Of a DNA stretch of 64,000 nt, positions 45,794 to 56,148 are shown piece by piece. The translations under genes and the position numbers were made by a program. The stretch is taken from the NCBI RefSeq assembly GCF_003268885.1, contig NZ_QLSX01000008.1:1-64000 (forward strand), in the 5' to 3' direction. The DNA is from Onishia taeanensis. Its GTDB lineage: Bacteria > Pseudomonadota > Gammaproteobacteria > Pseudomonadales > Halomonadaceae. The number at the start of each line of letters is the position of its first letter. Position 1 is the first letter of the stretch. The notes under the pieces were generated by a model. That model ran no database searches. It had not been told where the DNA came from and saw only the letters and a program-made list of their open reading frames with translations.

Positions 45794-46966
45794 ATGTCAG
45801 TTGCTGCGTCAGTCGCTGCCGGATCATCCGCCGCGCGCACCCCCGCGGCGGGCAAGGTCATCGTCGGCATGTCCGGCGGTGTCGATTCCTCCGTGTCCGC
45901 CCTCCTGCTCATCGAACAGGGCTACCAGGTCGAAGGCCTGTTCATGAAGAACTGGGACGAAGACGACGGCACCGAATACTGCACCGCCAAGGAAGATCTG
46001 GCGGATGCACAGGCAGTCTGCGACAAGCTAGGCATCAGGCTGCACACCGCCAATTTCGCCGCCGAGTACTGGGATAACGTCTTCGAGCATTTCCTGGCCG
46101 AGTACCAGGCCGGTCGCACCCCGAACCCGGACATCCTGTGTAACCGCGAAATCAAGTTCAAGGTGTTCCTCGAGTATGCCGAGATGCTCGGCGCCGAGAA
46201 GATCGCCACCGGTCACTATGTGCGTGAAGGGCAGGTCCGCGGTCATGTCGATGGCGACGAACGGCCGCGTCTGCTCAAGGGCCTCGACACCAACAAGGAT
46301 CAGAGCTACTTCCTGCATGCCGTGCCGGAAGCCGCCATCGCCCGCACCCTATTCCCGGTGGGCGAACTCGAGAAGCCCGAGGTGCGCGCCATCGCCGAGC
46401 GCCATGACCTAGTGACCGCGCGCAAAAAGGACTCCACCGGCATCTGCTTCATCGGCGAGCGGCGCTTCTCTGACTTTCTGCGCCAGTATCTGCCGGCTCA
46501 GCCCGGGGTCATCGAGACCCCGGAGGGCGAAGTGATCGGCGAGCACATCGGGCTGATGTACTACACCCTGGGCCAGCGCCAGGGCCTGGGCATCGGCGGT
46601 CTGCCAAACCACCCGGATGCGCCCTGGTACGTGGCCCACAAGGATCTCGAGCGCAACGTGCTGATCGCCGTACAGGGCAAGCATCATGACCTGCTCTACA
46701 GCGATGTGCTGATCACCGAGCCGATGGACTGGGTCGCCGGTGAGGCGCCGGCGAGCGAGGGCCGCTTCATGGCCAAGACCCGCTATCGTCAGGAGGATGT
46801 CGCCTGCAGCATGCGCACTCGCGAGGATGGCGGCGTCGAGGTGATCTTCGATGAGCCGCAGCGCGCCGTGACGCCGGGTCAGTCGCTGGTGCTCTACGAC
46901 GGCGAGATCTGCCTCGGCGGCGGCGTGATCCTGAACACCTGGCACGGCAAGGAGCGTCGCTCATGA
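45794..46966 (+). CDS. mnmA: tRNA-specific 2-thiouridylase MnmA
   Basis: Thiolates U34 of tRNAs for Glu, Gln and Lys. Visible are the PP-loop [18 protein letters not shown], the catalytic cysteine in [13 protein letters not shown] and the second in [15 protein letters not shown]. The body aligns along its length with E. coli MnmA (368); here about 390 residues because of a serine/alanine-rich N-terminal extension. The ATG at 45794 has GAGAG upstream; an ATG 18 bases earlier is possible. Its tRNA-Glu substrate is encoded three times at 7 kb. hflD overlaps its stop. Confidence 0.94.
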   Translation: MSVAASVAAGSSAARTPAAGKVIVGMSGGVDSSVSALLLIEQGYQVEGLFMKNWDEDDGTEYCTAKEDLADAQAVCDKLGIRLHTANFAAEYWDNVFEHFLAEYQAGRTPNPDILCNREIKFKVFLEYAEMLGAEKIATGHYVREGQVRGHVDGDERPRLLKGLDTNKDQSYFLHAVPEAAIARTLFPVGELEKPEVRAIAERHDLVTARKKDSTGICFIGERRFSDFLRQYLPAQPGVIETPEGEVIGEHIGLMYYTLGQRQGLGIGGLPNHPDAPWYVAHKDLERNVLIAVQGKHHDLLYSDVLITEPMDWVAGEAPASEGRFMAKTRYRQEDVACSMRTREDGGVEVIFDEPQRAVTPGQSLVLYDGEICLGGGVILNTWHGKERRS

Positions 46967-47598
46967 CCACCCCGATTCACCGCGCCCCGGATTCCCCCGT
47001 CAGCCGCCAGGTACTGGCGCTGGCCGGCGTCTTTCAGGCCGCCGTGGTAGTCGACGAGCTGGCCCGCACCGGTCAGGTCGACGAACGCGCCTGGCAGACC
47101 CTGATTCGCGCCACGGTCGACACCGACCCGGAAAGCTTCGAGGCCATCTACGGCGGCCATCCCAACCACCTGCGCCAGGGACTCGACACCCTGAGCGCCG
47201 TGGTCGGCAAGCAACAGGCCAACCCGGTGGTGCTGCGCTATGGCTTCTCGCTCTTGCTGCTCTCGCAGAAGCTGCGCAAGAGCCCGCAGATGATGGACAC
47301 CCTCGGCACCCGACTGACCCGCGTTCAGAGCCAGGCCGGCCACTTTGGCGACACCCACGAGAACGTGGTGGCGAGCCTCGGCGAGATTTATCAGGACACC
47401 ATCTCGACCTTCCGCTACCGCATCGTGGTGCAGGGTGAACCAAGCCTCTTGCAGCAGCGCATGATGCCGGAACGCGTGCGGGCTGCCCTGCTGGCCGGCG
47501 TGCGCTTTGCCCTGCTGTGGCATCAGCAAGGCGGTCGGCGCTGGAAGCTAATCTTCCAGCGCGGCGCCATGCGACGCGCCCTCGACGAGTTCGGCTAG
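46963..47598 (+). CDS. hflD: High-frequency lysogenisation protein HflD homologue
   Basis: A 211-residue helical, peripheral membrane protein, the length of E. coli HflD (213), which influences lambda CII stability and lysogeny. Family features are the start with [22 protein letters not shown], the middle [22 protein letters not shown] and the end [32 protein letters not shown]-like sequence. Its ATG overlaps the mnmA stop by four bases. Its normal cellular role is unclear. Confidence 0.92.
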   Translation: MTTPIHRAPDSPVSRQVLALAGVFQAAVVVDELARTGQVDERAWQTLIRATVDTDPESFEAIYGGHPNHLRQGLDTLSAVVGKQQANPVVLRYGFSLLLLSQKLRKSPQMMDTLGTRLTRVQSQAGHFGDTHENVVASLGEIYQDTISTFRYRIVVQGEPSLLQQRMMPERVRAALLAGVRFALLWHQQGGRRWKLIFQRGAMRRALDEFG

Positions 47599-49044
<1,446 letters not shown>

Positions 49045-49148
49045 GTCGCTAAGGCCCGCGCCCACGCCCCGGTCATCCACCCATTGCGTCACCGACAGGC
49101 GCTGGCTCGCGCCAGCGCCTGTTTGCCTTCATCTGAGGACACCACACC

Positions 49149-50351
49149 ATGACTGCCGACACGCCCTTGCCCATGCTGGGCGGCCTCAGCGCCGCCGACT
49201 TCCTCGGCCAGTACTGGCAGCGCAAGCCGCTGCTGATCCGCGGTGCTTTCCCGGATATCGAAAGCCCGCTGTCACCCGATGAACTGGCAGGCCTTGCCTG
49301 CGAGGAAGGCATCGAGGCACGCCTGGTCGAAGAACACGGCCACGATACCAAGGGTAATCCACAGCCCTGGCAGGTCAGTCATGGCCCCTTTGATGAGACC
49401 ACCTTCTCGCGCCTTCCCGAGCGTGACTGGACCCTGCTGGTACAGGCCGTGGACCACTACGTGCCCGAGGTCGCCGAACTGCTGGAAGCCTTCAGCTTCC
49501 TGCCCCGCTGGCGTCTCGACGACATCATGATCAGCTACGCCCCGCCGGGCGGCAGCGTTGGCCCCCACGTCGATCAGTACGATGTCTTCCTACTACAGGC
49601 CAGCGGCCAGCGCCGCTGGCAGCTAGGCGGTGCCGTCGACGAGGATGCCCCGATCATCGACGGCATCGACCTGCGAATCCTCGAGCACTTCGAGGTAACG
49701 CCGAACAAGGACTGGGTGCTCGAGCCCGGCGACATGCTCTATCTCCCGCCGGGCCACGCCCACCACGGTGTCAGCCAGTCGGAAGACTGCATGACCGTTT
49801 CGGTGGGCTTCCGGGCGCTGTCCGCCGACGAGTCGGTGACCTCCTTCGCCGACTATCTGGGCGAGACGCTGCCGGCCTCCCAGCGCTACAGCGATGCCGG
49901 GATGACGCCGCCCGCCGATCCCGGCGAGCTGAACGACGAGGCGCTTGAGCGCATGCGCCGGCTGATCCTCGACACCCTGGATGATCCTGCCCAGTTGGCC
50001 CAGTGGTTCGGCCGGGTGATGACACAGCCCAAATATGTCGACCAGCTGGTGCCACAGGAAGAACCGACGCCGGTTGATGAGCTTACCGCCGAACTCGAGG
50101 CCGGGGGGTATCTGGAGCGCACCCTGGGCTCGCGCTTCGCCTGGCGCGGCCAGGACGCAACCCAGGCGACCCTGTTCGTCGACGGCGATGGCCTGCCCTG
50201 CACGCCGGGCCTGGCCCGGGCCCTTGCCTCGCAGACGCCCATCGACGCCGAGCTGCTCGCCTACCCCGGTGCGGCAGCACTCATTGCCGGCCTGCTCGAC
50301 CGCGGCAGCCTGAGCTGGCCGCAAGACGGCGAGGATGAGGATGAGGAATGA
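49149..50351 (+). CDS. roxA: Ribosomal protein uL16 arginine hydroxylase (YcfD/RoxA family)
   Basis: Fe(II)/2-oxoglutarate oxygenase of the JmjC-cupin type that hydroxylates Arg81 of L16 in E. coli. The 400-residue protein (E. coli 373) has the iron motif HVD in GGSVGPHVDQYDVFLLQASGQRRWQLG, the distal histidine in YLPPGHAHHGVS and a C-terminal winged-helix-like domain. LGQYWQRKPLLIRGAFP at the start is family-typical. The ATG follows GAGGACACCACACC. A GNAT gene overlaps its stop. Confidence 0.9.
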   Translation: MTADTPLPMLGGLSAADFLGQYWQRKPLLIRGAFPDIESPLSPDELAGLACEEGIEARLVEEHGHDTKGNPQPWQVSHGPFDETTFSRLPERDWTLLVQAVDHYVPEVAELLEAFSFLPRWRLDDIMISYAPPGGSVGPHVDQYDVFLLQASGQRRWQLGGAVDEDAPIIDGIDLRILEHFEVTPNKDWVLEPGDMLYLPPGHAHHGVSQSEDCMTVSVGFRALSADESVTSFADYLGETLPASQRYSDAGMTPPADPGELNDEALERMRRLILDTLDDPAQLAQWFGRVMTQPKYVDQLVPQEEPTPVDELTAELEAGGYLERTLGSRFAWRGQDATQATLFVDGDGLPCTPGLARALASQTPIDAELLAYPGAAALIAGLLDRGSLSWPQDGEDEDEE

Positions 50352-50791
50352 GTCAGCAGCGACAGGATGAGATAACGCTCCAGCAGGGCAGCTGGCACGA
50401 GCTTCGCGACATCGCCAGCGAAATCCGCCGCCTGGTGTTCATCGAAGAACAGGCTGTCCCACAGCACGAGGAATGGGACGGCCGCGATGCCGACTGCCTG
50501 CATTTCCTGGCCTGGCGCGGCACCACCGCGCTGGGCACCGCCCGTCTGCTGCCCGATGGCCATGTCGGGCGCGTCGCCGTGCTGGCCGAGGCCCGTGGCC
50601 TAGGCATCGGGGTGGCACTGATGCAGGCAACCGTCGAGGCCGCTCGCTCTCATGGACATGCTCATGTAGAGCTCGCCGCCCAGACGCATGCACTTCCCTT
50701 CTACGAACGTCTGGGTTTCGTCGCCTTCGGTGATGAATTTCTCGATGCCGGCATACCGCACCGCAATATGCGCCTCACGCTAGGCGACTGA
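50348..50791 (+). CDS. GNAT family N-acetyltransferase
   Basis: A 147-residue single-domain acetyltransferase. It begins with EIRRLVFIEEQAVPQHEEWDG, the pattern of the ElaA/YjcF-like GNAT group, followed by the acetyl-CoA loop GRVAVLAEARGLGIGVALMQ and a C-terminal FYERLGFVAFGDEFLDAGIPH. The ATG overlaps the stop of the oxygenase by four bases, so it is translationally coupled to it; this pairing also occurs in other gammaproteobacteria. The acceptor substrate is unknown. Confidence 0.85.
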   Translation: MSQQRQDEITLQQGSWHELRDIASEIRRLVFIEEQAVPQHEEWDGRDADCLHFLAWRGTTALGTARLLPDGHVGRVAVLAEARGLGIGVALMQATVEAARSHGHAHVELAAQTHALPFYERLGFVAFGDEFLDAGIPHRNMRLTLGD

Positions 50792-50821
50792 TTCGAAAGC
50801 TCTTCCCTTGCGCCCCGGAAA

Positions 50822-50871
50822 TAAGACTACATTCATGGCCGAAAAAGGCCTGGCTTGTAGTCTTACTACAA
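50822..50871. promoter_or_regulatory. Palindromic operator candidate upstream of aceA
   Basis: Contains the 17-bp perfect inverted repeat TTGTAGT-CTT-ACTACAA (50855-50871). An upstream arm TAAGACTACA (50822-50831) is also complementary to TGTAGTCTTA (50856-50865), so two alternative pairings exist. HexR/RccR-type RpiR regulators use palindromes of this kind, and RccR is known to control aceA in Pseudomonas; assignment here is by recollection of that pattern. The rest of 50792-51131 holds no gene and includes an AT-rich stretch suited to the aceA promoter. Confidence 0.5.
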
Positions 50872-51131
50872 CGCTCCCTACCGCTAAGTAATCATGGTGA
50901 GGCCCCGATGTCATGGGCCATAGTCTTTATCAGGGCGACATTAAAACAACCGTTTTAGATGCTGAATTCTGCAGGTCTATTACACCGAATTTAATGCTAC
51001 GCCCCCTTCGACCAAGGCAGCACAGACAAGACCGTCTGCCTGACTAACGCTTGACATATCCTGCAGCGCAGCATGAAGCACTCGACGCGACATGCCGCCG
51101 TCAGGCACAACCGATCGATGAGGATGGCTCC

Positions 51132-52730
51132 ATGTCAGCATATCAAGATGCAATCCAGACCCTGACCGCCCTGCGCGAGGCCCAAGGCGGCAAGTGGGAC
51201 ACCATCAACCCCGAGTACGCGGCGCGCATGAAGGCCCAGAACCGCTTTCGTACCGGACTGGAGATCGCCCGCTACACCGCCGGCATCATGCGTCGCGACA
51301 TGGCCGCCTACGACGCCGATACCAGCCAATACACCCAGTCGCTGGGCTGCTGGCACGGTTTCATCGGGCAGCAAAAGATGTTGGCGGTGAAGCGCCACCA
51401 CGGCACCACCGACAAGCGTTACCTCTACCTGTCCGGCTGGATGGTGGCGGCGCTGCGCTCCGATTTCGGCCCGCTGCCGGATCAGTCAATGCACGAGAAG
51501 ACCAGCGTGCCGGCACTTATCGAGGAGCTCTACACCTTCCTGCGCCAGGCCGATGCCCGGGAACTGGGCCACCTGTTCAAGGCGCTGGACGAGGCCCGCG
51601 CCGAGGGCGATGAAGTCGGCGCCCGGGCCGCACAGGACAAGATCGATAACTTCGAGACCCACGTGGTGCCGATCATCGCCGACATCGATGCCGGCTTCGG
51701 CAACGAGGAGGCCACCTATCTGCTTGCCAAGAAGATGATCGAGGCCGGCGCCTGCTGCATCCAGATCGAGAACCAGGTCTCGGATGCCAAGCAGTGCGGC
51801 CACCAGGCCGGCAAGGTCACCGTGCCCCACGAGGACTTCCTCGCAAAGATCAATGCCGTGCGCTACGCCTTCCTGGAACTCGGCGTCGACGACGGCGTAA
51901 TCGTCGCCCGCACCGATTCCCTGGGCGCCGGCCTGACCCAGAAGATTCCGGTCTCCCGCGAGCCCGGCGATCTGGCCAGCCAATACAACCGCTTCCTCGA
52001 GACCACACCCGTCGCCTCGGCGGACGATGTCGCCGAGGGTGACACCCTGATCAAGCTCGACGGCGAGCTCAAAAAACCGCTGCGTCTGGCCAACGGCCTC
52101 TACCAGTTCAAGCCGGGCAGCGGCGAGGATCGGGTGGTGCTGGACTGCATCACCTCGCTACAGCATGGTGCAGACCTGCTATGGATCGAGACCGAGAAGC
52201 CCCACGTCGGCCAGATCGCCGGCATGGTCAACCGCATCCGCGAGGTCTGCCCGGACGCCAAGCTGGTCTACAACAATTCGCCCTCCTTCAACTGGACACT
52301 CAACTTCCGCCAGCAGGTCTTCGATGCCTGGGAACAGGAAGGCCGAGACGTCAGCGCCTATGATCGCGCCGACCTGATGAACGCGGCCTACGATGACAGC
52401 GAGCTTGCGACGCTCGCTGATGACTGGACCCGCAACTTCCAGCGCGATGCCGCCCGCGAGGCCGGTATCTTCCACCACCTGATCACCCTGCCGACTTATC
52501 ACACCGCAGCCCTGTCCACCGATGACCTGGCCAGGGGCTATTTCGGCGAGGAAGGCATGCTGGCCTACGTGGCGGGCGTTCAGCGTCAGGAGATCCGCAA
52601 GGGCCTGGCCTGCGTCAAGCACCAGGATATGGCCGGTTCCAACCTCGGCGATGATCACAAGGAGTACTTCTCGGGCGAAGGCGCCCTGAAGGCCGGCGGC
52701 AAGGACAACACCATGAACCAGTTCGCCTGA
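51132..52730 (+). CDS. aceA: Isocitrate lyase
   Basis: First enzyme of the glyoxylate shunt, splitting isocitrate to glyoxylate and succinate. The 532-residue length is that of the Pseudomonas-type enzyme rather than the 434-residue E. coli form. The active-site segment reads SDAKQCGHQAGKVTVPHEDF, with the catalytic cysteine in KQCGH; WHGFIGQQ and NNSPSFNWTLNF are also conserved. GAGGATGG precedes the ATG at 51132. It is monocistronic, with its own terminator and a palindrome upstream. It competes with icd for isocitrate. Confidence 0.94.
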   Translation: MSAYQDAIQTLTALREAQGGKWDTINPEYAARMKAQNRFRTGLEIARYTAGIMRRDMAAYDADTSQYTQSLGCWHGFIGQQKMLAVKRHHGTTDKRYLYLSGWMVAALRSDFGPLPDQSMHEKTSVPALIEELYTFLRQADARELGHLFKALDEARAEGDEVGARAAQDKIDNFETHVVPIIADIDAGFGNEEATYLLAKKMIEAGACCIQIENQVSDAKQCGHQAGKVTVPHEDFLAKINAVRYAFLELGVDDGVIVARTDSLGAGLTQKIPVSREPGDLASQYNRFLETTPVASADDVAEGDTLIKLDGELKKPLRLANGLYQFKPGSGEDRVVLDCITSLQHGADLLWIETEKPHVGQIAGMVNRIREVCPDAKLVYNNSPSFNWTLNFRQQVFDAWEQEGRDVSAYDRADLMNAAYDDSELATLADDWTRNFQRDAAREAGIFHHLITLPTYHTAALSTDDLARGYFGEEGMLAYVAGVQRQEIRKGLACVKHQDMAGSNLGDDHKEYFSGEGALKAGGKDNTMNQFA

Positions 52731-53148
52731 TCGACGAACTCGCCACACCGAGCGAGTTATCACCAAGGGGGAGGCCATAGGCCTCCCCTTTTTGATGTCT
52801 GTTTTCCATGGCCCCGGGGCCATGAAAGATATCGACAAGTTCGCCGACGTTCCTGACACCTTGTAGTCGGGTTACAACACGAGCTGCGGCCAATGAGGCA
52901 TGGTCGATTCTGCTGTGCTGCACCATAGTCAAATCACAGCGCAAGCCAGTGTCGCTACCCCGACCCAGGATCCCTTGCACTGAGCTACAACGAAGGCGCT
53001 CCGATCGATGACCCAGGCGCCTTGAGCGATGGTCTTTCCAAGCGTGTGACCACTTCGCCACTGCAGCGACGGGCGCTTACCCGGCCCGGCATGAGTAGCC
53101 AACGCTCCATAACGCCATCGCCGATGGCCACTGCACGAGGTGTTACAC
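52731..53148. other. Intergenic region after aceA
   Basis: No gene is supported. It holds the aceA terminator, an 18-bp perfect palindrome CATGGCCCCGGGGCCATG (52807-52824), and a second TTGTA-N7-TACAA element (TTGTAGTCGGGTTACAA, 52861-52877) built like the one upstream of aceA. The last 150 bases should carry the promoter of the small gene at 53149. Confidence 0.5.
52765..52793 (+). terminator. Terminator of aceA
   Basis: Stem arms AAGGGGGAGGCC and GGCCTCCCCTT around ATA, followed by TTT; one bulged G. Confidence 0.85.
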
Positions 53149-53367
53149 ATGAACTGCATCGAACTGAGCCACCAAGCCGATCTGATCGCCGACACGTTCA
53201 GCAAGCAGGAACTCGCCAAGCTGGTGGTGGCCCTGAAAGGCCAGCGGGAATCCCTGCAGCACGCCGTCGAGGTCATCGACACCGTTGACAGCCGCGCGGG
53301 TTACTCGCTCGACGACGCCTGGGACGAAGTGTTGGCCGGCGACGCGCCATTGCTCGAAGAGGAATGA
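53149..53367 (+). CDS. Small hypothetical protein, 72 residues
   Basis: GAGGTG lies about eight bases before the ATG and a strong terminator follows the stop, so this looks like a real single gene. The product is acidic and helical: SHQADLIADTFSKQELAKLVVALKGQRESLQHAVEVIDTV, then a short linker and an acidic end (GDAPLLEEE). No membrane segment, cysteine motif or known domain is recognised. The amphipathic first half could support dimerisation. Confidence 0.65.
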   Translation: MNCIELSHQADLIADTFSKQELAKLVVALKGQRESLQHAVEVIDTVDSRAGYSLDDAWDEVLAGDAPLLEEE

Positions 53368-53419
53368 CCCGCCAGCCCGGCGGCCAACAACGAAACAACG
53401 CATTACGTGACTGACCATG

Positions 53420-53449
53420 ACCCATTCCGCACTGCGGGATGGGTTTTTT
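53420..53449 (+). terminator. Terminator after the 72-residue protein gene
   Basis: Arms ACCCATTCCGC and GCGGGATGGGT, loop ACT, followed by TTTTT. The rest of 53450-53641 holds no gene. Confidence 0.85.
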
Positions 53450-53641
53450 CATGTCTCGATAAGTGCCAACCAGGACGATATTCTTTCAGTTAGCGCCGTC
53501 AGGCACTCCGACGTGACTTTTCGGTCAAAGCATCGCTGGTCGAGCGCCGGGAATAGCGTTAGACTAGTTAAAGAACACTGTTTCCCAATGGCGATACGCA
53601 CGCCTTGAGTTTCATATCGCGTAAGCGAAGGAGGATCTCCC

Positions 53642-54124
53642 ATGCGCTACCTCAAATCACACGCCCTGCTCCCCGTGCTGGCCGCCGGTCTACTGACGCT
53701 TGCCGGCTGCGCCAACACCAGCCCCTATTCAGGGGACGTGTATCGAGGCAACCAAGCACAGACCGCCCAGACGGTCAGCTATGGCACTATCACCGCCTTG
53801 CGCCAGGTGCAGATCCAGGCCGGCGACCAGAACAGCGGTGCGCTCGGCGGCATCGGCGGCGCCGTTATTGGCGGCCTGTTGGGTAACCAGATCGGCGGCG
53901 GTTCCGGCCGTACACTGGCCACTGCAGCCGGCGCCATCGGCGGCAGCGTGGCCGGCAAGAAGATCGAGGATTCCGCCAACCGGACCACCGCCTGGGAAAT
54001 GGAGATTCGTCGCGATACCGGTCAGAGCGTGGTCGTGGTACAGAAAGCCGACCGCGCCTTCCAGGTCGGCCAGCGCGTGCGCCTGATCGGCAGCGGCTCC
54101 AACCTCAGCGTGGCACCCTACTGA
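53642..54124 (+). CDS. Glycine-zipper lipoprotein, SlyB-like
   Basis: A 160-residue outer-membrane lipoprotein candidate. The signal peptide ends in the lipobox LAGC (cysteine at residue 23). The mature part has the 17-kDa antigen/SlyB pattern: a linker, a glycine-zipper hairpin (GALGGIGGAVIGGLLGNQIGGGSGRTLATAAGAIGGSVAGKKIED), then a beta-rich C-terminal domain with the typical RRDTGQSVVVVQKADRAFQVGQRVRL. E. coli SlyB (155 residues) stabilises outer-membrane proteins under stress. AAGGAGGA precedes the ATG. It is monocistronic. Confidence 0.88.
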   Translation: MRYLKSHALLPVLAAGLLTLAGCANTSPYSGDVYRGNQAQTAQTVSYGTITALRQVQIQAGDQNSGALGGIGGAVIGGLLGNQIGGGSGRTLATAAGAIGGSVAGKKIEDSANRTTAWEMEIRRDTGQSVVVVQKADRAFQVGQRVRLIGSGSNLSVAPY

Positions 54125-54217
54125 TAACGGGGAACGCAGAAAGGGCGACTAGGACCGAACGATCCAGGGCCTAGCAGGAACTTGCAAGAAAAAGCCCAAC
54201 AAGCCCTCAGAACGCAA

Positions 54218-54247
54218 CAAGGCCCGCGAGCATGCTCGCGGGCCTTG
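54218..54247. terminator. Bidirectional terminator after the SlyB-like gene
   Basis: A 30-base perfect palindrome with arms CAAGGCCCGCGAGCA and TGCTCGCGGGCCTTG, between two converging genes. Confidence 0.75.
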
Positions 54248-54325
54248 TCGTTTCTGGCTGGCGGGACCTTGAGATAGGTCCCAGCAGCCAACACCAGCAC
54301 ACAGCGGTGGTGGCTGCGCATGGGT

Positions 54326-54610
54326 TCAGTGCAGCTTGACCCGGTTCATGGCCCAACTGATCAGGCTCTTGCCGAGCCACACGATCAGTGCCAGCAGCAG
54401 CACAGTGAACACCATGTCGACCGGGCGCACCACGGTGGTCGCGCCCAGCACGGCAATCGCCGGGCACCAGACCCAACGGTCATCACCACCGCTGAGCAAC
54501 AGCGACGGCATCTTGCGCTCGAAGAAGGTTCCCAACGCCCCGCTCCAGCTCTTAACGGTCAATAACAGGATCACGGCAAAGGCGATCAGCCAGATCAGCG
54601 TCACGGTCAT
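54326..54610 (-). CDS. Small membrane protein of unknown function
   Basis: A 94-residue protein with two hydrophobic segments: TLIWLIAFAVILLLTV near the start and PVDMVFTVLLLALIVWLGKSLISWA near the end. The loop between them contains WSGALGTFFERKMPSLLLSGGDDRWVW. The ATG at 54610 is chosen because GGAGAG lies about seven bases upstream; an ATG two codons earlier is too close to that site. I do not recognise the family. It converges on the SlyB-like gene and diverges from slyD. Confidence 0.55.
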   Translation of the reverse strand: MTVTLIWLIAFAVILLLTVKSWSGALGTFFERKMPSLLLSGGDDRWVWCPAIAVLGATTVVRPVDMVFTVLLLALIVWLGKSLISWAMNRVKLH

Positions 54611-54827
54611 GGACATTCTCTCCAGCGGCATTCGTAGTCGGGTGAAAGGATGATGAACAATCGAATTCAGGGTATCCCTGCCTCGGGTGACACGCAACTG
54701 CGGCTCACAGGCTTGAATCAACATCATGATAGCCCCGAACAAGCTGAAAAATACCCAGACGCCCCTGACAGCCCTTGGGCCATCGCGTTACCATTGATGA
54801 GACATGCACTCACCGAAAGGTCCATCA

Positions 54828-55310
54828 ATGCAAATTGCGCAGAACACCGTAGTCGCGTTCCACTACACCCTGAAAAATGATTCTGGTGAGGTGCTGGACA
54901 GCTCCGAAGGTCGCGATCCGCTTACCTACATGCACGGCTCCGGCAACATCATCCCGGGTCTGGAAAAAGAGCTGGAAGGTAAGGCAGACGGCGACAAGCT
55001 GCAGGTGGCCGTTACACCGGAAGAAGGTTACGGCGAAATCCAGGAAGGCCTGGTGCAGGAAGTGCCGCGTGATGCCTTCCAGGGTGTCGAAGACGTGCAG
55101 CCGGGCATGCAGTTCCAGGCTCAGACTCAGGGCGGCCCGCTGATGGTCACCGTGACTCAGGTTGAAGGCGACACCGTTACCGTCGACGGTAACCACCCGC
55201 TGGCCGGTCAGAACCTGAACTTCGACGTCGAAATCGCCGAAGTGCGTGAAGCGAGCGAAGAAGAAGTCGAGCACGGCCACGTGCACGGCGAAGGTGGCGT
55301 AGAGCACTAA
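54828..55310 (+). CDS. slyD: FKBP-type peptidyl-prolyl isomerase SlyD-like
   Basis: Cytoplasmic prolyl isomerase and chaperone. The 160-residue protein has the FKBP part split by an insert-in-flap domain as in SlyD: VVAFHYTLKNDSGEVLDSSEGRDPLTYMHGSGNIIPGLEKELEGK, PEEGYGEIQEGLVQEVPRDAF and VDGNHPLAGQNLNFDVEIAEVREAS. The C-terminal tail is short (HGHVHGEGGVEH) with five histidines and no cysteines, in contrast to the long Cys/His nickel-binding tail of E. coli SlyD (196 residues). AAGG lies upstream of the ATG at 54828. A strong terminator follows. Confidence 0.92.
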   Translation: MQIAQNTVVAFHYTLKNDSGEVLDSSEGRDPLTYMHGSGNIIPGLEKELEGKADGDKLQVAVTPEEGYGEIQEGLVQEVPRDAFQGVEDVQPGMQFQAQTQGGPLMVTVTQVEGDTVTVDGNHPLAGQNLNFDVEIAEVREASEEEVEHGHVHGEGGVEH

Positions 55311-55344
55311 GCTCGCCCACAGCGCTCAGCACACGCTGATCAAG

Positions 55345-55376
55345 AAAGGGGCAGCCCATTGGGCTGCCCCTTTTTT
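55345..55376 (+). terminator. Terminator of slyD
   Basis: Arms AAAGGGGCAGCCC and GGGCTGCCCCTTT, loop ATT, then a run of T. Confidence 0.92.
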
Positions 55377-55452
55377 GTGCCTCTGCCTTTTGCATCTGCC
55401 GCATACCATGAGCATGAGCCGCGGATTAGGCTAGCGCCTTGCTATCCGCCCT

Positions 55453-56148
55453 TCACTGCCCCGGACAGCGGGGAGGCGCAGAAGAGTCGGAAAACGCCAG
55501 GCGGGCATACCAGGCGGTGGCATCGCCCCCTGCATTGTCGCCATCGGTCATCAGCGCGACGCCGCTCAGGCGCTCCGGGCGCTCACCGAACAGGCGGCTG
55601 AAGTCCTCACGCACATCGCGCACCTCGGCTACCCACTGGCCGACCGGGGCCTCCTTGCCCTTGAGCGCCAGCAGCTGGGCACGTTCGGTGAAGGCATTCG
55701 GCCAGGCGCTACCCGCCGCCTGGTTGGATGACCAGACATAGTTCACCGACTGCACCTGAAACGGCAACCAGCCGGTCTTGTGCGCCACATAGACTCGCGC
55801 CGGATAGTCATCGCCGGCCTTGGTGGTTTCCACAAGCCCCGGGTAGGTCGACGAAACACGCCAGCACCAGTGCAGATAGGGGGTGCGGTACAGGTCGATC
55901 TCCTGCTCCAGATACTTGGCCGAGGCCTGGCCGCGAGCCTGCGCCCTGAGCACCTGCTCTCCGTCCAGTTCCACCAGCCGGTAGTCTGTTTCGCCATCGA
56001 AGGCACGCGTCGACCAGGCCTGGATGTCACTTGGGCTGAAGGCGGTCTCGGCCGCCTTCAGCGGCCCAGCAGGAACGGTCAGCCCCAGGCCTGCCACCAG
56101 CAGTCCGGTCAGCGCCGAGGTCGGCTTACAATATCGTTGATGCTTCAT
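55453..56148 (-). CDS. DUF3047 exported protein
   Basis: A 231-residue protein with a Sec signal peptide (hydrophobic residues about 11-30, likely cleaved near PLKAAE). The mature part matches DUF3047: DYRLVELDGEQVLRAQARGQASAKYLEQEIDL, YLHWCWRVSS, GDDYPARVYVAHKTG, NYVWSS and VALMTDGDNAGGDATAWYARLAF. The fold is probably a carbohydrate-binding-like beta sandwich, but no function is established for the family. The ATG at 56148 has GGAG upstream and overlaps the stop of the phosphatidyltransferase gene by four bases. It is the last gene of a three-gene operon. Confidence 0.85.
   Translation of the reverse strand: MKHQRYCKPTSALTGLLVAGLGLTVPAGPLKAAETAFSPSDIQAWSTRAFDGETDYRLVELDGEQVLRAQARGQASAKYLEQEIDLYRTPYLHWCWRVSSTYPGLVETTKAGDDYPARVYVAHKTGWLPFQVQSVNYVWSSNQAAGSAWPNAFTERAQLLALKGKEAPVGQWVAEVRDVREDFSRLFGERPERLSGVALMTDGDNAGGDATAWYARLAFSDSSAPPRCPGQ

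Noticed and set aside
50348-50791. Possible toxin of a GNAT-type toxin-antitoxin pair
   Set aside because: No RHH antitoxin gene is adjacent. The gene is coupled to the L16 hydroxylase gene and resembles ElaA-like enzymes.
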